From: Flavobacteriia bacterium
Lineage (GTDB): Bacteria > Bacteroidota > Bacteroidia > Flavobacteriales_D > Crocinitomicaceae
Length of the DNA stretch: 34,370 bases
Direction: 5' to 3'
NCBI GenBank assembly: GCA_947455515.1
Contig: CANGOF010000017.1
Location: 1 to 34,370 of the forward strand
The notes beneath the pieces were generated by a model. The model was given only the letters and a program-made list of their open reading frames with translations. It did no database searches and had not been told where the DNA came from. Positions 15,907 through 24,674 of the stretch are shown here, one piece after another (the first letter of the stretch is position 1; every line of letters starts with the position of its first letter). Both the position numbers and the translations under genes were made by a program.

Positions 15907-16440
15907 ATGACGAACATTTTTGTTGCCAGATTAGACTACGGCGTTACTCAAGAGGAGTTAAAAAATGCTTTTGAGCAATATGGTCAAGTAAATAAGGTTT
16001 CGCTTGCCATTGACAAAGAAACAGGTAAATCAAAAGGATTTGCTTTCATTGAAATGAAAAATGAGGATGAAGCTAACGCAGCTATTAAAGGTCTTGATGG
16101 ATTTACAATGCATGGAAGACAAATTGCGGTTAAACAAGCTGAGGACAGATCAAATGGCGCACCTAAAAGAGATTTCAACTCAAACCAAGAAAGAAAACCG
16201 TTTGTTCGTGACAATAATACTACAACTTCTTTTAATAAAAGAGAAGAAGACGATGACTCCCACCCTACTACCCCAGAGGTTTTTATTCCTAAAACTACAC
16301 CAAGCAAAGTAGTGGATAAGAAAAAAGACCCTATTATGAAAAAAATAGAAGACCGTCCAAAAGCTAATAAAATGCAAGCTTATAAAAAAAGCGGTAAACA
16401 GAATCGATACTTTCCAGAAGATGACGATGATGATTATTAA
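15907..16440 (+). CDS. RRM-domain RNA-binding protein with charged tail
   Basis: A 177-residue cytoplasmic protein. Residues ~1-80 form one RNA recognition motif: RNP2 IFVARL at 4-9 and RNP1 KGFAFIEM at 43-50, both with the aromatic residues that stack on RNA. Residues ~80-177 are a low-complexity, charged tail rich in Lys, Asn and Asp that ends in an acidic EDDDDDY. Single-RRM proteins of this kind occur in Bacteroidota and cyanobacteria and are thought to act in cold response or post-transcriptional control; the target is unknown. A possible -7 element TAATTTCG (one mismatch to TAnnTTTG) lies at 15836-15843. A strong terminator follows directly. Confidence 0.92.
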   Translation: MTNIFVARLDYGVTQEELKNAFEQYGQVNKVSLAIDKETGKSKGFAFIEMKNEDEANAAIKGLDGFTMHGRQIAVKQAEDRSNGAPKRDFNSNQERKPFVRDNNTTTSFNKREEDDDSHPTTPEVFIPKTTPSKVVDKKKDPIMKKIEDRPKANKMQAYKKSGKQNRYFPEDDDDDY

Positions 16441-16454
16441 TATTAATTTTAAAA

Positions 16455-16477
16455 GCCCTATTAATTAGGGCTTTTTT
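16455..16477 (+). terminator. Intrinsic terminator of the RRM gene
   Basis: GCCCTA (16455-16460), a 5-base loop and TAGGGC (16466-16471), followed by six T residues. Flanking A and T bases extend the stem. It begins 15 bp after the RRM stop and ends only 16 bp before the ATG of the ROK kinase. Confidence 0.88.
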
Positions 16478-16492
16478 GTTGAAAAGAAGAAA

Positions 16493-17437
16493 ATGAAAAT
16501 TAAAAAATATGCTTTAGGAATTGATATTGGGGGGACCAATATTGCATATGGAATAGTAGATAGAAATGGAAATGTTCTTTTCGAAGAAAGTAAACCAACA
16601 CTAAATTTTACTAATCCAATTGATTTTATTGATTACCTATTTAACCAAAAAATCATTCAAGAAAATCTAAATGAAATAGTAGGTATAGGTATTGGAGCAC
16701 CGAATGGGAATCACTTTAAAGGTACGATAGATTTCGCTCCTAACCTACTTTGGAAAGGATGCATACCTTTAAAAGAAATGTTTGAAATTAAATTTAATAT
16801 TCCAACTCAATTAACAAACGATGCCAATGCTGCTGCGGTAGGTGAAAAAATTTTCGGCTGTGCTAAAGACTTGAAAAATTTCGTCACTATCACCTTAGGT
16901 ACAGGTTTAGGTAGTGGAATTTTTATTAATAACAAAATCGTATATGGAGAGCATGGATACGCCGGAGAATTTGGACATATTCGAATAATTCCAAATGGTC
17001 GTCTATGTAATTGTGGAAGAAAAGGATGTTTAGAAACGTATGTTTCTTCCACTGGAGTAGTTAAAAGTTTCAACGAATTAGAGTCTTCGAACAAAAAATC
17101 CTCCTCATTAAATGCGATTAATAACGTGAATGCAAAAATAATTTTTGAAGAAGCAGAAAAAGGAGATGTATTTTCTACGGAAATAATAAATTACACTGCG
17201 GAAATACTTGGATCAGCATTAGCTGATTTTACAGCATTTTCAGACCCGAAAGCTTATATTCTATTTGGTGGAATTGCTCAGAGCGGTGAAAATTTCAGGA
17301 AAAAAGTAGAAGATGCTATGGAAAAAAACACACTTAAAATATTCGAAAAGAAAGTAGAAATTAGAATATCAGCACTTCATGATAAAAATGCGGCTATTTT
17401 AGGAAATGCAGCAAGTGTATTTTTAGCAACGAAATAA
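16493..17437 (+). CDS. ROK-family sugar kinase (glucokinase-like)
   Basis: A 314-residue cytoplasmic kinase, full length for the ROK family. It has the phosphate-binding DIGGTN at 11-16, catalytic Asp110 in LTNDANAAAVGE, the second phosphate loop TLGTGLGSGIF, and the ROK zinc site made by His162 (EFGHIRI) with Cys172, Cys174 and Cys179 in CNCGRKGCLET. ROK kinases phosphorylate glucose, N-acetylmannosamine or N-acetylglucosamine; the HGYAGEFGH segment is compatible with glucokinase but does not settle the sugar. No DNA-binding domain is attached, so it is not a ROK repressor. It starts 16 bp after a terminator, so it must be transcribed by readthrough or from a promoter inside the RRM gene. 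Confidence 0.9.
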   Translation: MKIKKYALGIDIGGTNIAYGIVDRNGNVLFEESKPTLNFTNPIDFIDYLFNQKIIQENLNEIVGIGIGAPNGNHFKGTIDFAPNLLWKGCIPLKEMFEIKFNIPTQLTNDANAAAVGEKIFGCAKDLKNFVTITLGTGLGSGIFINNKIVYGEHGYAGEFGHIRIIPNGRLCNCGRKGCLETYVSSTGVVKSFNELESSNKKSSSLNAINNVNAKIIFEEAEKGDVFSTEIINYTAEILGSALADFTAFSDPKAYILFGGIAQSGENFRKKVEDAMEKNTLKIFEKKVEIRISALHDKNAAILGNAASVFLATK

Positions 17438-17555
17438 AATCTCAAAAGTTTATTTATCAAACACTGCTTAAAATAGATTATTTCACTAATTTTAACCCCT
17501 ATAACTATTTAATAATTTAGCCCTTTCATTAGGATAAGAAAAAAACTAATTGATT

Positions 17556-20138
17556 ATGAGAAAAATGAAACTTTTTGTACTTGTAACAGTGCTTTGCACA
17601 AGTTTGTTTTCAAGAGCAGACGAAGGTATGTGGCTTCCATTTATGCTTGGAAGAAACTTTGAAGATATGAAAAAACATGGTCTTAAATTGACACAAGAAC
17701 AAATTTATTCGATTAACCATTCATCTTTAAAAGACGCTGTTATTTCTTTTGGAGGATTTTGTACAGGAGAAGTTATTTCTAAAAAAGGTTTGGTATTAAC
17801 AAATCACCACTGTGGTTACGATGCTATTGCTGACGCTTCTACACCAGAAAAAAATTATTTAGACAAAGGTTTTTGGGCTAAAAATAATGCAGAAGAAATT
17901 CAAGTTCCAGGTTTAACCGCTACATTTATAGTTCGCATTGAAGACGTTACAAGCTTAATTCAAAAGGAATTAAATGAGTCTATGACACCTGAACAACGCA
18001 CAGCAAAAATTGCAGAAATCGCTAAAGTATTAGAAAAAGAAGCGGTTGAAGGCACACATTACGAAGCATTTGTAAGAGATTTTTATGCTGGTAACGAATT
18101 CTACCTTTTTGTAAAAGAAACATTTAATGACGTTAGATTAGTAGGTACTCCTCCTCAATCTTCTGGTAAATTTGGTGGAGATACTGACAACTGGATGTGG
18201 CCAAGACATACTGCAGATTTTTCTATGTTTAGAATTTATGCAGGAGCGGATAACAAACCAGCCGGTTTCAGCGCAAACAACGTTCCATATACACCAAAAC
18301 ATAGTCTACCGATTTCACTTGACGGAATTAAAAAGAATGATTACGCGATGATCATGGGGTATCCTGGACGCACAAATCGCTTTTTAACCTCTTATGGCGT
18401 AGAACAAGCTATCAAATTAGAACAACCAAAAATCGTTGATATCCGTGCTAAAAAACTTCAAATCATGAAGAAATATATGGATCAAAATGTAAAAGTTAGA
18501 TTAAATTACTCATCAAAATATGCACAAGTTGCTAATTACTGGAAGTATTTTATTGGACAAACTGCACAATTGAAAAACAATAAGGTAGCAGATAAAAAAC
18601 GTGAAATAGAAAATAACTACAACGCCTTTACTAAAGGTGAAGCAGAATATGCAAATGTATTAGCAGATATAGAAGACGCATATAGAGCTACAAATTCGGT
18701 GATTTACACTAAAGTTTACTTTGGTGAATTTTTAAATCAAGTAGACATTAATTCACATGTTTTAATTTATAAAAACATAGCTAATTTAGAGGCTCTTGGA
18801 AAAAAAGATCAATCAGCTCAATTACAAAAAATGGCTAAAGACCGTTGGAAAGAATTCTTTAAAAATAACAATCTTGATATTGAATTAGAAACGCTTTCTG
18901 AGGTTTATAAAATGTATTTAAAAGACATTCCAAATGCTCAAAAAGGCGCATTTGCTAAAATGTTAAACGAAAAAGGGATTAAAAAAATCGATAAATATTT
19001 AGCTAAAATTCAAAAAAAATCCATCTTCACCAATAAAGAGAGATTTATGGAGTTTTCGAAAGAATTCTCTTTAAGTAAATTATTAAAAGACCCATTATTC
19101 ATTTTAGTATCTGATATTGATGATGCATACCAAGCAACAATGGGTAAAAAGGCTATTAAAGAAGCGCAAATAAAATTACAACGTGCAAATAGATTATTTG
19201 TAAAAGGTGTAAGAGCAATGGATTTAAACAAGATGTATGCTCCAAATGCAAATTCAACTTTAAGAGTAACGTATGGTAATGTTTTACCATACGCTCCAAA
19301 AGATGCTGCTTTTTACGATTATCAAACAACTTTGAATGGTGTAATGGAAAAAGAAGATCCAACATCTCCAGAATTTAATGTAGATCCAATAATGAAAGAA
19401 TTATGGAAAAATAAAGATTATGGAAGATACGCTAACAAAAAAGGAGAACTTACTGTAAACTTTTTAACGAATAATGATATCACAGGAGGTAACTCTGGTT
19501 CTCCATGTATTAATGCAAATGGAGAATTAATTGGTGTAGCATTTGATGGAAACTGGGAAGCTATGTCTGGAGACATCTACTTTGAACCTAACATTCAACG
19601 TACTATTGTATGTGATATACGTTACGTTCTATGGATTATTGACAAATGTTATGGAGCTCAAAACTTAATCGAGGAAATGGATATTAAAAAATCCAACTCA
19701 AATGAAGTTGAACTTACAGAGGGTTCTGAAGGATCAACAGATGCGTCAAATGCGTCAAATAACAACACCAAAAACTTAAACTCTTTACCTTGTCCTAAAA
19801 CAGCAGCAGAATTAGGTGTGAAAGATGTTCAATTTGAAGTAGGAAGTTCATCTTTAAAAAATTCTCACGCTAACTTGGATAAAGTAGTAGAAATATTAAA
19901 AGCAAACCCAAATTTCACGATTGAAATTGAAGGTCATGCTGATCAAACTGGTGATGTTTGTAAAAACTTAATTTTATCTGAAAAAAGAGCTAAAGCTGTA
20001 GAGAAATATTTATTAGCAAAAGGTGTTAAATTAGATCGTATCAAAGTGAAAGGTTTTGGATCTGCTCAACCTAAAACTGAAAATAATACAAAAGATGGAC
20101 GAGCTCATAATCGTAGAGTATCTTTTATGTTTAAATAA
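17556..20138 (+). CDS. S46 dipeptidyl-peptidase (DPP7-type) fused to a C-terminal OmpA domain
   Basis: An 860-residue exported protease. A signal peptide covers about residues 1-21 (to SRA). The S46 domain (~22-715) has the triad His85 (TNHHCGY), Asp221 (WPRHTADF) and Ser647 (GGNSGSP). S46 enzymes remove dipeptides from peptide N-termini in the periplasm; the residue 18 positions after the serine is Gly (AFDGNW), as in DPP7, where DPP11 has Arg, predicting a hydrophobic rather than acidic P1 preference. After a Ser/Asn-rich linker with a 9-bp tandem duplication (19741-19758), residues ~755-860 form an OmpA-like peptidoglycan-binding domain (GHADQTG, LSEKRAKAVEKYL, GFGSAQP, NRRVSF). Typical S46 proteins are about 710-720 residues and lack this part. 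A TTG at 17550 is in frame, but the ATG at 17556 fits the signal peptide better. A strong terminator follows. Confidence 0.93.
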   Translation: MRKMKLFVLVTVLCTSLFSRADEGMWLPFMLGRNFEDMKKHGLKLTQEQIYSINHSSLKDAVISFGGFCTGEVISKKGLVLTNHHCGYDAIADASTPEKNYLDKGFWAKNNAEEIQVPGLTATFIVRIEDVTSLIQKELNESMTPEQRTAKIAEIAKVLEKEAVEGTHYEAFVRDFYAGNEFYLFVKETFNDVRLVGTPPQSSGKFGGDTDNWMWPRHTADFSMFRIYAGADNKPAGFSANNVPYTPKHSLPISLDGIKKNDYAMIMGYPGRTNRFLTSYGVEQAIKLEQPKIVDIRAKKLQIMKKYMDQNVKVRLNYSSKYAQVANYWKYFIGQTAQLKNNKVADKKREIENNYNAFTKGEAEYANVLADIEDAYRATNSVIYTKVYFGEFLNQVDINSHVLIYKNIANLEALGKKDQSAQLQKMAKDRWKEFFKNNNLDIELETLSEVYKMYLKDIPNAQKGAFAKMLNEKGIKKIDKYLAKIQKKSIFTNKERFMEFSKEFSLSKLLKDPLFILVSDIDDAYQATMGKKAIKEAQIKLQRANRLFVKGVRAMDLNKMYAPNANSTLRVTYGNVLPYAPKDAAFYDYQTTLNGVMEKEDPTSPEFNVDPIMKELWKNKDYGRYANKKGELTVNFLTNNDITGGNSGSPCINANGELIGVAFDGNWEAMSGDIYFEPNIQRTIVCDIRYVLWIIDKCYGAQNLIEEMDIKKSNSNEVELTEGSEGSTDASNASNNNTKNLNSLPCPKTAAELGVKDVQFEVGSSSLKNSHANLDKVVEILKANPNFTIEIEGHADQTGDVCKNLILSEKRAKAVEKYLLAKGVKLDRIKVKGFGSAQPKTENNTKDGRAHNRRVSFMFK

Positions 20139-20158
20139 TATTTATATTAAATTATGTG

Positions 20159-20196
20159 CAGGGCTATTTCTAAAAGAAATAGCCCTGTTTTTTTTT
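20159..20196 (+). terminator. Strong intrinsic terminator of the S46-OmpA gene
   Basis: A perfect 12-bp stem CAGGGCTATTTC (20159-20170) / GAAATAGCCCTG (20176-20187) with a TAAAA loop is followed by nine T residues. It starts 21 bp past the stop codon. Confidence 0.95.
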
Positions 20197-20259
20197 ATGA
20201 TATATATCCTATTTTAAGCACAAATCAATACGTATATTCGTGGTGTTAAATTTTGAATT

Positions 20260-21345
20260 ATGCTAAAAAAAATTATTGTATCAAATGTAATTTATTTATT
20301 ATTCAGTTGTAGTCATACTCCAATATCTACAAAAGTGGTTACCAAAAAAATCAATGAGACTGTTTATGCTTCTGGAAATATAGAAAGTAAAAATCAATAC
20401 CAGGTTATCTCTTTAAATAGTGGTTATATTAAGTCCATAAAAATTGAAGAAGGAGACAAGGTATCTAAAAACCAAACAATTATAGAATTAGAGAATGACG
20501 GAAGTTTAATAGCTTTAAAAAGCGCTGAATTAAATAGAAATTTCACTGATCTCAATCAAAACAAAAATAAAATCAAAGAATTGAAATTTTCATTAAACAC
20601 TGCGAAATCAAAATGGATGAATGATTCTATTCAATTAAAACGAAGACAAAACTTATTAATGAACAATGTGATTTCACAAAGTGATTTTGAAAATTATGAA
20701 ATAATTACAACCACTTCTAAATCAAATTACGTTTCCCTTTTACTACAATTAGATGATTTAACAAAACAGTTAAAATTAAACGACCAACTTGGAAAAAGAA
20801 ACTATGATCAATCCTCTAAAATAGTAAAGGATTTCAAAATAAAAAGTGATATAGATGGAGTAGTTTACACCATATTTAAAAAACCAGGAGAGTTAGTTAC
20901 TCCACAAACACCTATTGCTATAATTGGAGGATATAATAAGTATATATTAAAGCTTCAAATTGATGAATATGACATTACTAAAATTAAACTTGGACAAAAA
21001 ATAAAAGTAAAATTAGATAGTTATAAAGGGAAAGTATTTGAAGCTAAAATCACTAAAATTTCTCCTTTTATGAATGAAAAATCTAAAACGTTTACTATTG
21101 AAGGAAAATTTATATCTCAACCAGCTGTTCTATATCCTAATTTAACACTTGAGGCTAATATTATCATTCATACAAACCTAAAAGCCTTATTAATTCCTAG
21201 AGAATATTTATTCGACAACCATTTTGTTTATCTTAAAAATGGAAAAAAGAAAAGTGTTGAAACAGGAATCATGGACTTAAAATATGTTGAAATAACAAAA
21301 GGATTAGCTAAAAACACAGAAATTATCATTCCAGATGAAAATTAA
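20260..21345 (+). CDS. Periplasmic adaptor lipoprotein, HlyD/MacA family
   Basis: A 361-residue membrane-fusion (adaptor) protein. The N-terminus has a lipobox LFSC at 14-17, so Cys17 is predicted to be lipidated. Lipoyl/barrel half-motifs (ASGNIESKNQYQVISLNSGYI with EEGDKVSKNQTIIELEN) lie near 35-75 and their partner (DIDGVVYTIFKKPGELVTP) near 200. Between them is a predicted coiled-coil hairpin (~75-190), and a beta-barrel and membrane-proximal domain follow. These proteins link an inner-membrane exporter to an outer-membrane channel. The gene overlaps the FtsX-like permease gene by 11 bp, and an ATPase follows, so this is a MacAB-like ABC set rather than an RND pump; no outer-membrane channel gene is adjacent. 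A possible -7 element TATATTCG (one mismatch) is at 20233-20240. Confidence 0.88.
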   Translation: MLKKIIVSNVIYLLFSCSHTPISTKVVTKKINETVYASGNIESKNQYQVISLNSGYIKSIKIEEGDKVSKNQTIIELENDGSLIALKSAELNRNFTDLNQNKNKIKELKFSLNTAKSKWMNDSIQLKRRQNLLMNNVISQSDFENYEIITTTSKSNYVSLLLQLDDLTKQLKLNDQLGKRNYDQSSKIVKDFKIKSDIDGVVYTIFKKPGELVTPQTPIAIIGGYNKYILKLQIDEYDITKIKLGQKIKVKLDSYKGKVFEAKITKISPFMNEKSKTFTIEGKFISQPAVLYPNLTLEANIIIHTNLKALLIPREYLFDNHFVYLKNGKKKSVETGIMDLKYVEITKGLAKNTEIIIPDEN

Positions 21346-22594
21346 TTTAGTCTTTGATATTGCTAAATCACTTTTGATAGCACGATGGAAACAAACACTT
21401 GTTGCTGCTGTAGGAGTAACTTTTAGTATTACCATGTTCATTACTCTACTCGGTTTCATGAATGGACTAAATGAATTATTAGATGGTTTAATATTAAACC
21501 GAACACCACACATTAGGCTATTCAACGAAATAAAACCTTCTGAAAACCAACCTATAAATAAAAATTTAGATACGACAAAAGAATATAACTTTATTCAATC
21601 AATCAAACCAAATGGTGGAAGATTAAGTATCTATAACGCTATCCCCATTATTAATAAACTTAAACAAGATAAATTAGTTCTTGGAATCTCACCTAAACTT
21701 TCTGCTCAAGTTTTTTATAATGTAGGTGAAACCGATTTGAATGGAGTAATAAATGGAATTAATGTGCAAGACGAACAAAAACTATTTTCATTTGACACCT
21801 ATGTAATAGCTGGTAATTGCAATGATTTAAACATTGTTCCAAACAGTATTATCTTAGGAAAGGGTGCCGCCGACAAAATGTTAACTTCAATTGGAGACAT
21901 TATTCAAGTCACCACAAGTAAAGGTGAAAGAGTAAAACTAAAAGTAGTCGGTTTTTTTCAATCTGGAATTCAAGACATAGATAAGATTCAAAGTTATTGT
22001 TCTATTGAAACAACGCAAAAATTATTAGGTGTAACTAGTAACTACATTACGGATATTCAAATAAAATTATTTGAACTCAATAAAGCACCAAAATTAGCAA
22101 AATATTATAGTAAATTATTTAATATTGAAGCGGTTGATATACAAACCGCAAATGCACAATTTGAAACAGGAAGTTCAATACGTACATTAATTTCATATGC
22201 TGTGGGAATAACATTATTAATCGTGGCAGGATTTGGGATATACAACATTCTTAATATGATGATTTATGAAAAAATGGATTCAATCGCAATTTTAAAAGCT
22301 ACAGGATTTTCAGGTAAAGATGTCAAAAACATTTTCATTACTATTGCGCTATCCATTGGAATATTTGGAGGTTTTTTTGGTTTGGTTTTCGGGTTTGGAT
22401 TGACTTCAATTATTGACCAAATACCTTTTAATACTGCTGCTCTCCCTACTATTAAAACATATCCGGTATCATATAACCCATTCTATTACGTGATAGGTGC
22501 TTTATTTTCTATTGCTACCACCTATTTAGCAGGATTATTCCCCGCAAAAAAAGCAAGTAAAATAGATCCAGTAATAATTATTCGAGGTAAATAA
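21335..22594 (+). CDS. FtsX-like ABC transporter permease (MacB/LolCE type)
   Basis: A 419-residue inner-membrane protein with the MacB topology: one N-terminal membrane segment (about 20-45), a ~230-residue periplasmic MacB_PCD domain, then three membrane segments (around 290-310, 330-355 and 385-405). The end LAGLFPAKKASKIDPVIIIRGK is the typical FtsX-like C-terminus, with the Pro-Ala-x-x-Ala and Asp-Pro elements. It has no ATPase domain of its own; the next gene supplies it. Mechanotransmission permeases of this class move substrates from periplasm to outside or to lipoprotein carriers. The substrate is unknown. It overlaps its neighbours by 11 bp and 1 bp. Confidence 0.92.
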   Translation: MKINLVFDIAKSLLIARWKQTLVAAVGVTFSITMFITLLGFMNGLNELLDGLILNRTPHIRLFNEIKPSENQPINKNLDTTKEYNFIQSIKPNGGRLSIYNAIPIINKLKQDKLVLGISPKLSAQVFYNVGETDLNGVINGINVQDEQKLFSFDTYVIAGNCNDLNIVPNSIILGKGAADKMLTSIGDIIQVTTSKGERVKLKVVGFFQSGIQDIDKIQSYCSIETTQKLLGVTSNYITDIQIKLFELNKAPKLAKYYSKLFNIEAVDIQTANAQFETGSSIRTLISYAVGITLLIVAGFGIYNILNMMIYEKMDSIAILKATGFSGKDVKNIFITIALSIGIFGGFFGLVFGFGLTSIIDQIPFNTAALPTIKTYPVSYNPFYYVIGALFSIATTYLAGLFPAKKASKIDPVIIIRGK

Positions 22595-23271
22595 TGACAC
22601 CAAGTTTAGAAGCTAAGTTAATTCAAAAAGAATTCCACGATCCAGTAACTATTCAAGTCCTAAAGGATATTAATTTTAAAATAGAAAAAGGTGAATTTGT
22701 TTCCCTAACTGGTAAATCTGGTTGCGGTAAATCTACCCTACTCTATATTTTATCTACAATGGATACAGATTACACAGGTGATTTGTATATCGATGGAGTT
22801 GCTATGAAAAATAAAACGGAACAAGAATTAGCAAAAGTTAGAAATGAAAAAATTGGATTTGTATTTCAATTTCATTATTTATTAAATGAATTTTCAGTTC
22901 TAAAGAACGTCATGTTACCAGGATTAAAACTAAACAAATTTTCCCTGCAGGAAATTGAATATCGAGCAATGGAAAAACTAAGAATTTTAGGAATTGAAAA
23001 AGAAGCGTTAAAATTACCAAATCAATTATCTGGTGGCCAAAAACAACGTGTTGCAATTGCTCGATCATTAATTAACGACCCTTTAATTATTATGGGAGAT
23101 GAGCCAACGGGAAATCTTGATAAAAAAAACAGCTTAAACGTTTTTGAAATTTTTAAAGAGTTAGCTCACGAATTTAAACAAACACTTTTAATTGTCACTC
23201 ATGATCAAGAGTTTGCAAAAAATTGCGATCGAATTATAGAGATGGAAGATGGCAGGATTATTAGTACTTAA
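22594..23271 (+). CDS. ABC transporter ATPase (LolD/MacB-ATPase type)
   Basis: A 225-residue ABC ATPase with Walker A GKSGCGKST at 40-48, Q-loop FQFHYLL, signature LSGGQKQRVAIARSL from 145, Walker B LIIMGDEPTGNLD (164 onward) and the switch His in VTHD. The DEPTGNLD form is typical of the LolD/MacB/FtsE group that works with FtsX-like permeases. The ATG shares one base with the permease stop (TAATG), so the three genes form a tightly coupled operon. LolD itself would pair with LolC/E; here the HlyD adaptor upstream argues for an export pump. Confidence 0.95.
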   Translation: MTPSLEAKLIQKEFHDPVTIQVLKDINFKIEKGEFVSLTGKSGCGKSTLLYILSTMDTDYTGDLYIDGVAMKNKTEQELAKVRNEKIGFVFQFHYLLNEFSVLKNVMLPGLKLNKFSLQEIEYRAMEKLRILGIEKEALKLPNQLSGGQKQRVAIARSLINDPLIIMGDEPTGNLDKKNSLNVFEIFKELAHEFKQTLLIVTHDQEFAKNCDRIIEMEDGRIIST

Positions 23272-23357
23272 TCTTATTTATATATACTTAACTATAAAAT
23301 AATCTCAATAAATATAGAATTATTCACATAAAACAGAGCTAAATTATTCTATTACCT

Positions 23358-23365
23358 TATTTTTG
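23358..23365 (+). promoter_or_regulatory. -7 promoter element of the polyamine operon
   Basis: TATTTTTG matches TAnnTTTG exactly and lies 25 bp upstream of the ATG. No clear TTG is seen at the usual distance upstream, so only half of the promoter is supported. Confidence 0.45.
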
Positions 23366-23390
23366 TAACCGAAACTATAAACAAATAAAA

Positions 23391-24674
23391 ATGAGTCACG
23401 CTTTAGGAAATCATATTCTTGTTGAATTTATGGGTTGCGACCCACATATAATGAACGATGTTGCAAATATCGAACGTGATATGGTTGGCGCTGCTCAAAA
23501 AGCAGGAGCTACTGTTATAAATTCTACTTTTCACCATTTTTCTCCTTATGGAGTTTCAGGTGTTGTTGTTATTCAAGAAAGCCACCTTGCTATTCATACT
23601 TGGCCAGAATATGGTTATGCAGCAGTTGATTTATTTACCTGTGGTGAAATGGATGCTTGGATTTCTTTTGATTTCTTAAAAGAATGTTTTGGTGCAAAAA
23701 ACTATTCTGCTCTTGAAATGAAAAGAGGTTCTGTTAACCTATTAACAAGAAATGACTTTGATATAACTTCAATGCGTGAAAAAGCATCTGAAAGATCAAA
23801 CCCTGAAATGTATACCAGAAATGTTTGGTTTACAGATAAAGACGAAAGTCAAGCACTTTCTTTACGATTTACAGGTGAGGTGTTTTATGATGTTCAGTCT
23901 CCTTTTCAAAGAGTTAGAATTATTGAATCCTACAAATATGGTATGATGCTTGCATTAGACGATATGGTAATGACAACTATCAAAGATGAATTTCACTATC
24001 ATGAAATGATTTCTCACCCAGCAATGTTTACGCATGGAAATGTTAAAAACGTACTTGTTATCGGTGGTGGTGATGGTGGTACTGTTCGTGAAATTTTACG
24101 TCACCCTGGTGTTGAAAAAGTAACAATGGTTGAGATTGACGGGGAAGTTATAAAAGCTTGTAAAGAATTTTTACCTACAATCGCTGCCGCTTTTGACAAT
24201 CCTAAATTAGATCTTAAAGTAGACGATGGTATCGCATTTATTAAAGAAGCCAAAGCTAACTCTTATGACTTAATTATTGTTGATGGTTCTGATCCAGTAG
24301 GTCCTGCTGAAGGCTTGTTCTCAGTTTCTTTCTATACAAATTGTTATAATGCACTTAAAGAAGGTGGAATATTAGTTGCGCAAGGAGAATCTCCTAAGTT
24401 CAATGAAAAAGCATTTTCTGAATTAAATCATACGTTGCAAGATATTTTCGGTGAGAAAAATGCTCCTGTTTCCTTATTTTATGTTCCTACCTACCCTACT
24501 GGTATGTGGAGTTTCCAATACGGTTTAAAAGGTTCTATCCACCCTAAAACGGTTAATAAAGACGAGGAAATCGAAAATTTTGTTAGCACAGAAGGTTTAC
24601 GTTATTACAATTCAGATATTCATACAGGAAGTTTTGCAACTCCAAATTTTGTAAAAACATTATTAAAAAAATAA
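23391..24674 (+). CDS. Fused S-adenosylmethionine decarboxylase - spermidine synthase
   Basis: A 427-residue bifunctional polyamine enzyme. Residues ~1-118 are a bacterial AdoMet decarboxylase: the self-cleavage site is Glu63-Ser64 ([12 protein letters not shown]), with Ser64 becoming the pyruvoyl cofactor, and His69 and Cys84 match the processing and catalytic residues of the Thermotoga enzyme with a shift of one. Residues ~135-427 are a spermidine synthase: [16 protein letters not shown] binds decarboxylated AdoMet, TMVEIDGEV gives the acidic ligand, and [12 protein letters not shown] carries the catalytic Asp. Together they turn AdoMet plus putrescine into spermidine (or a related triamine), passing the unstable donor between domains. 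Such fusions are known in some bacteria. The stop overlaps the next ATG by one base. Confidence 0.94.
   Translation: MSHALGNHILVEFMGCDPHIMNDVANIERDMVGAAQKAGATVINSTFHHFSPYGVSGVVVIQESHLAIHTWPEYGYAAVDLFTCGEMDAWISFDFLKECFGAKNYSALEMKRGSVNLLTRNDFDITSMREKASERSNPEMYTRNVWFTDKDESQALSLRFTGEVFYDVQSPFQRVRIIESYKYGMMLALDDMVMTTIKDEFHYHEMISHPAMFTHGNVKNVLVIGGGDGGTVREILRHPGVEKVTMVEIDGEVIKACKEFLPTIAAAFDNPKLDLKVDDGIAFIKEAKANSYDLIIVDGSDPVGPAEGLFSVSFYTNCYNALKEGGILVAQGESPKFNEKAFSELNHTLQDIFGEKNAPVSLFYVPTYPTGMWSFQYGLKGSIHPKTVNKDEEIENFVSTEGLRYYNSDIHTGSFATPNFVKTLLKK

Noticed and set aside
17556-20138. DPP11-type (acidic P1) specificity
   Set aside because: The specificity position 18 residues after the catalytic serine is Gly, as in DPP7, not Arg.
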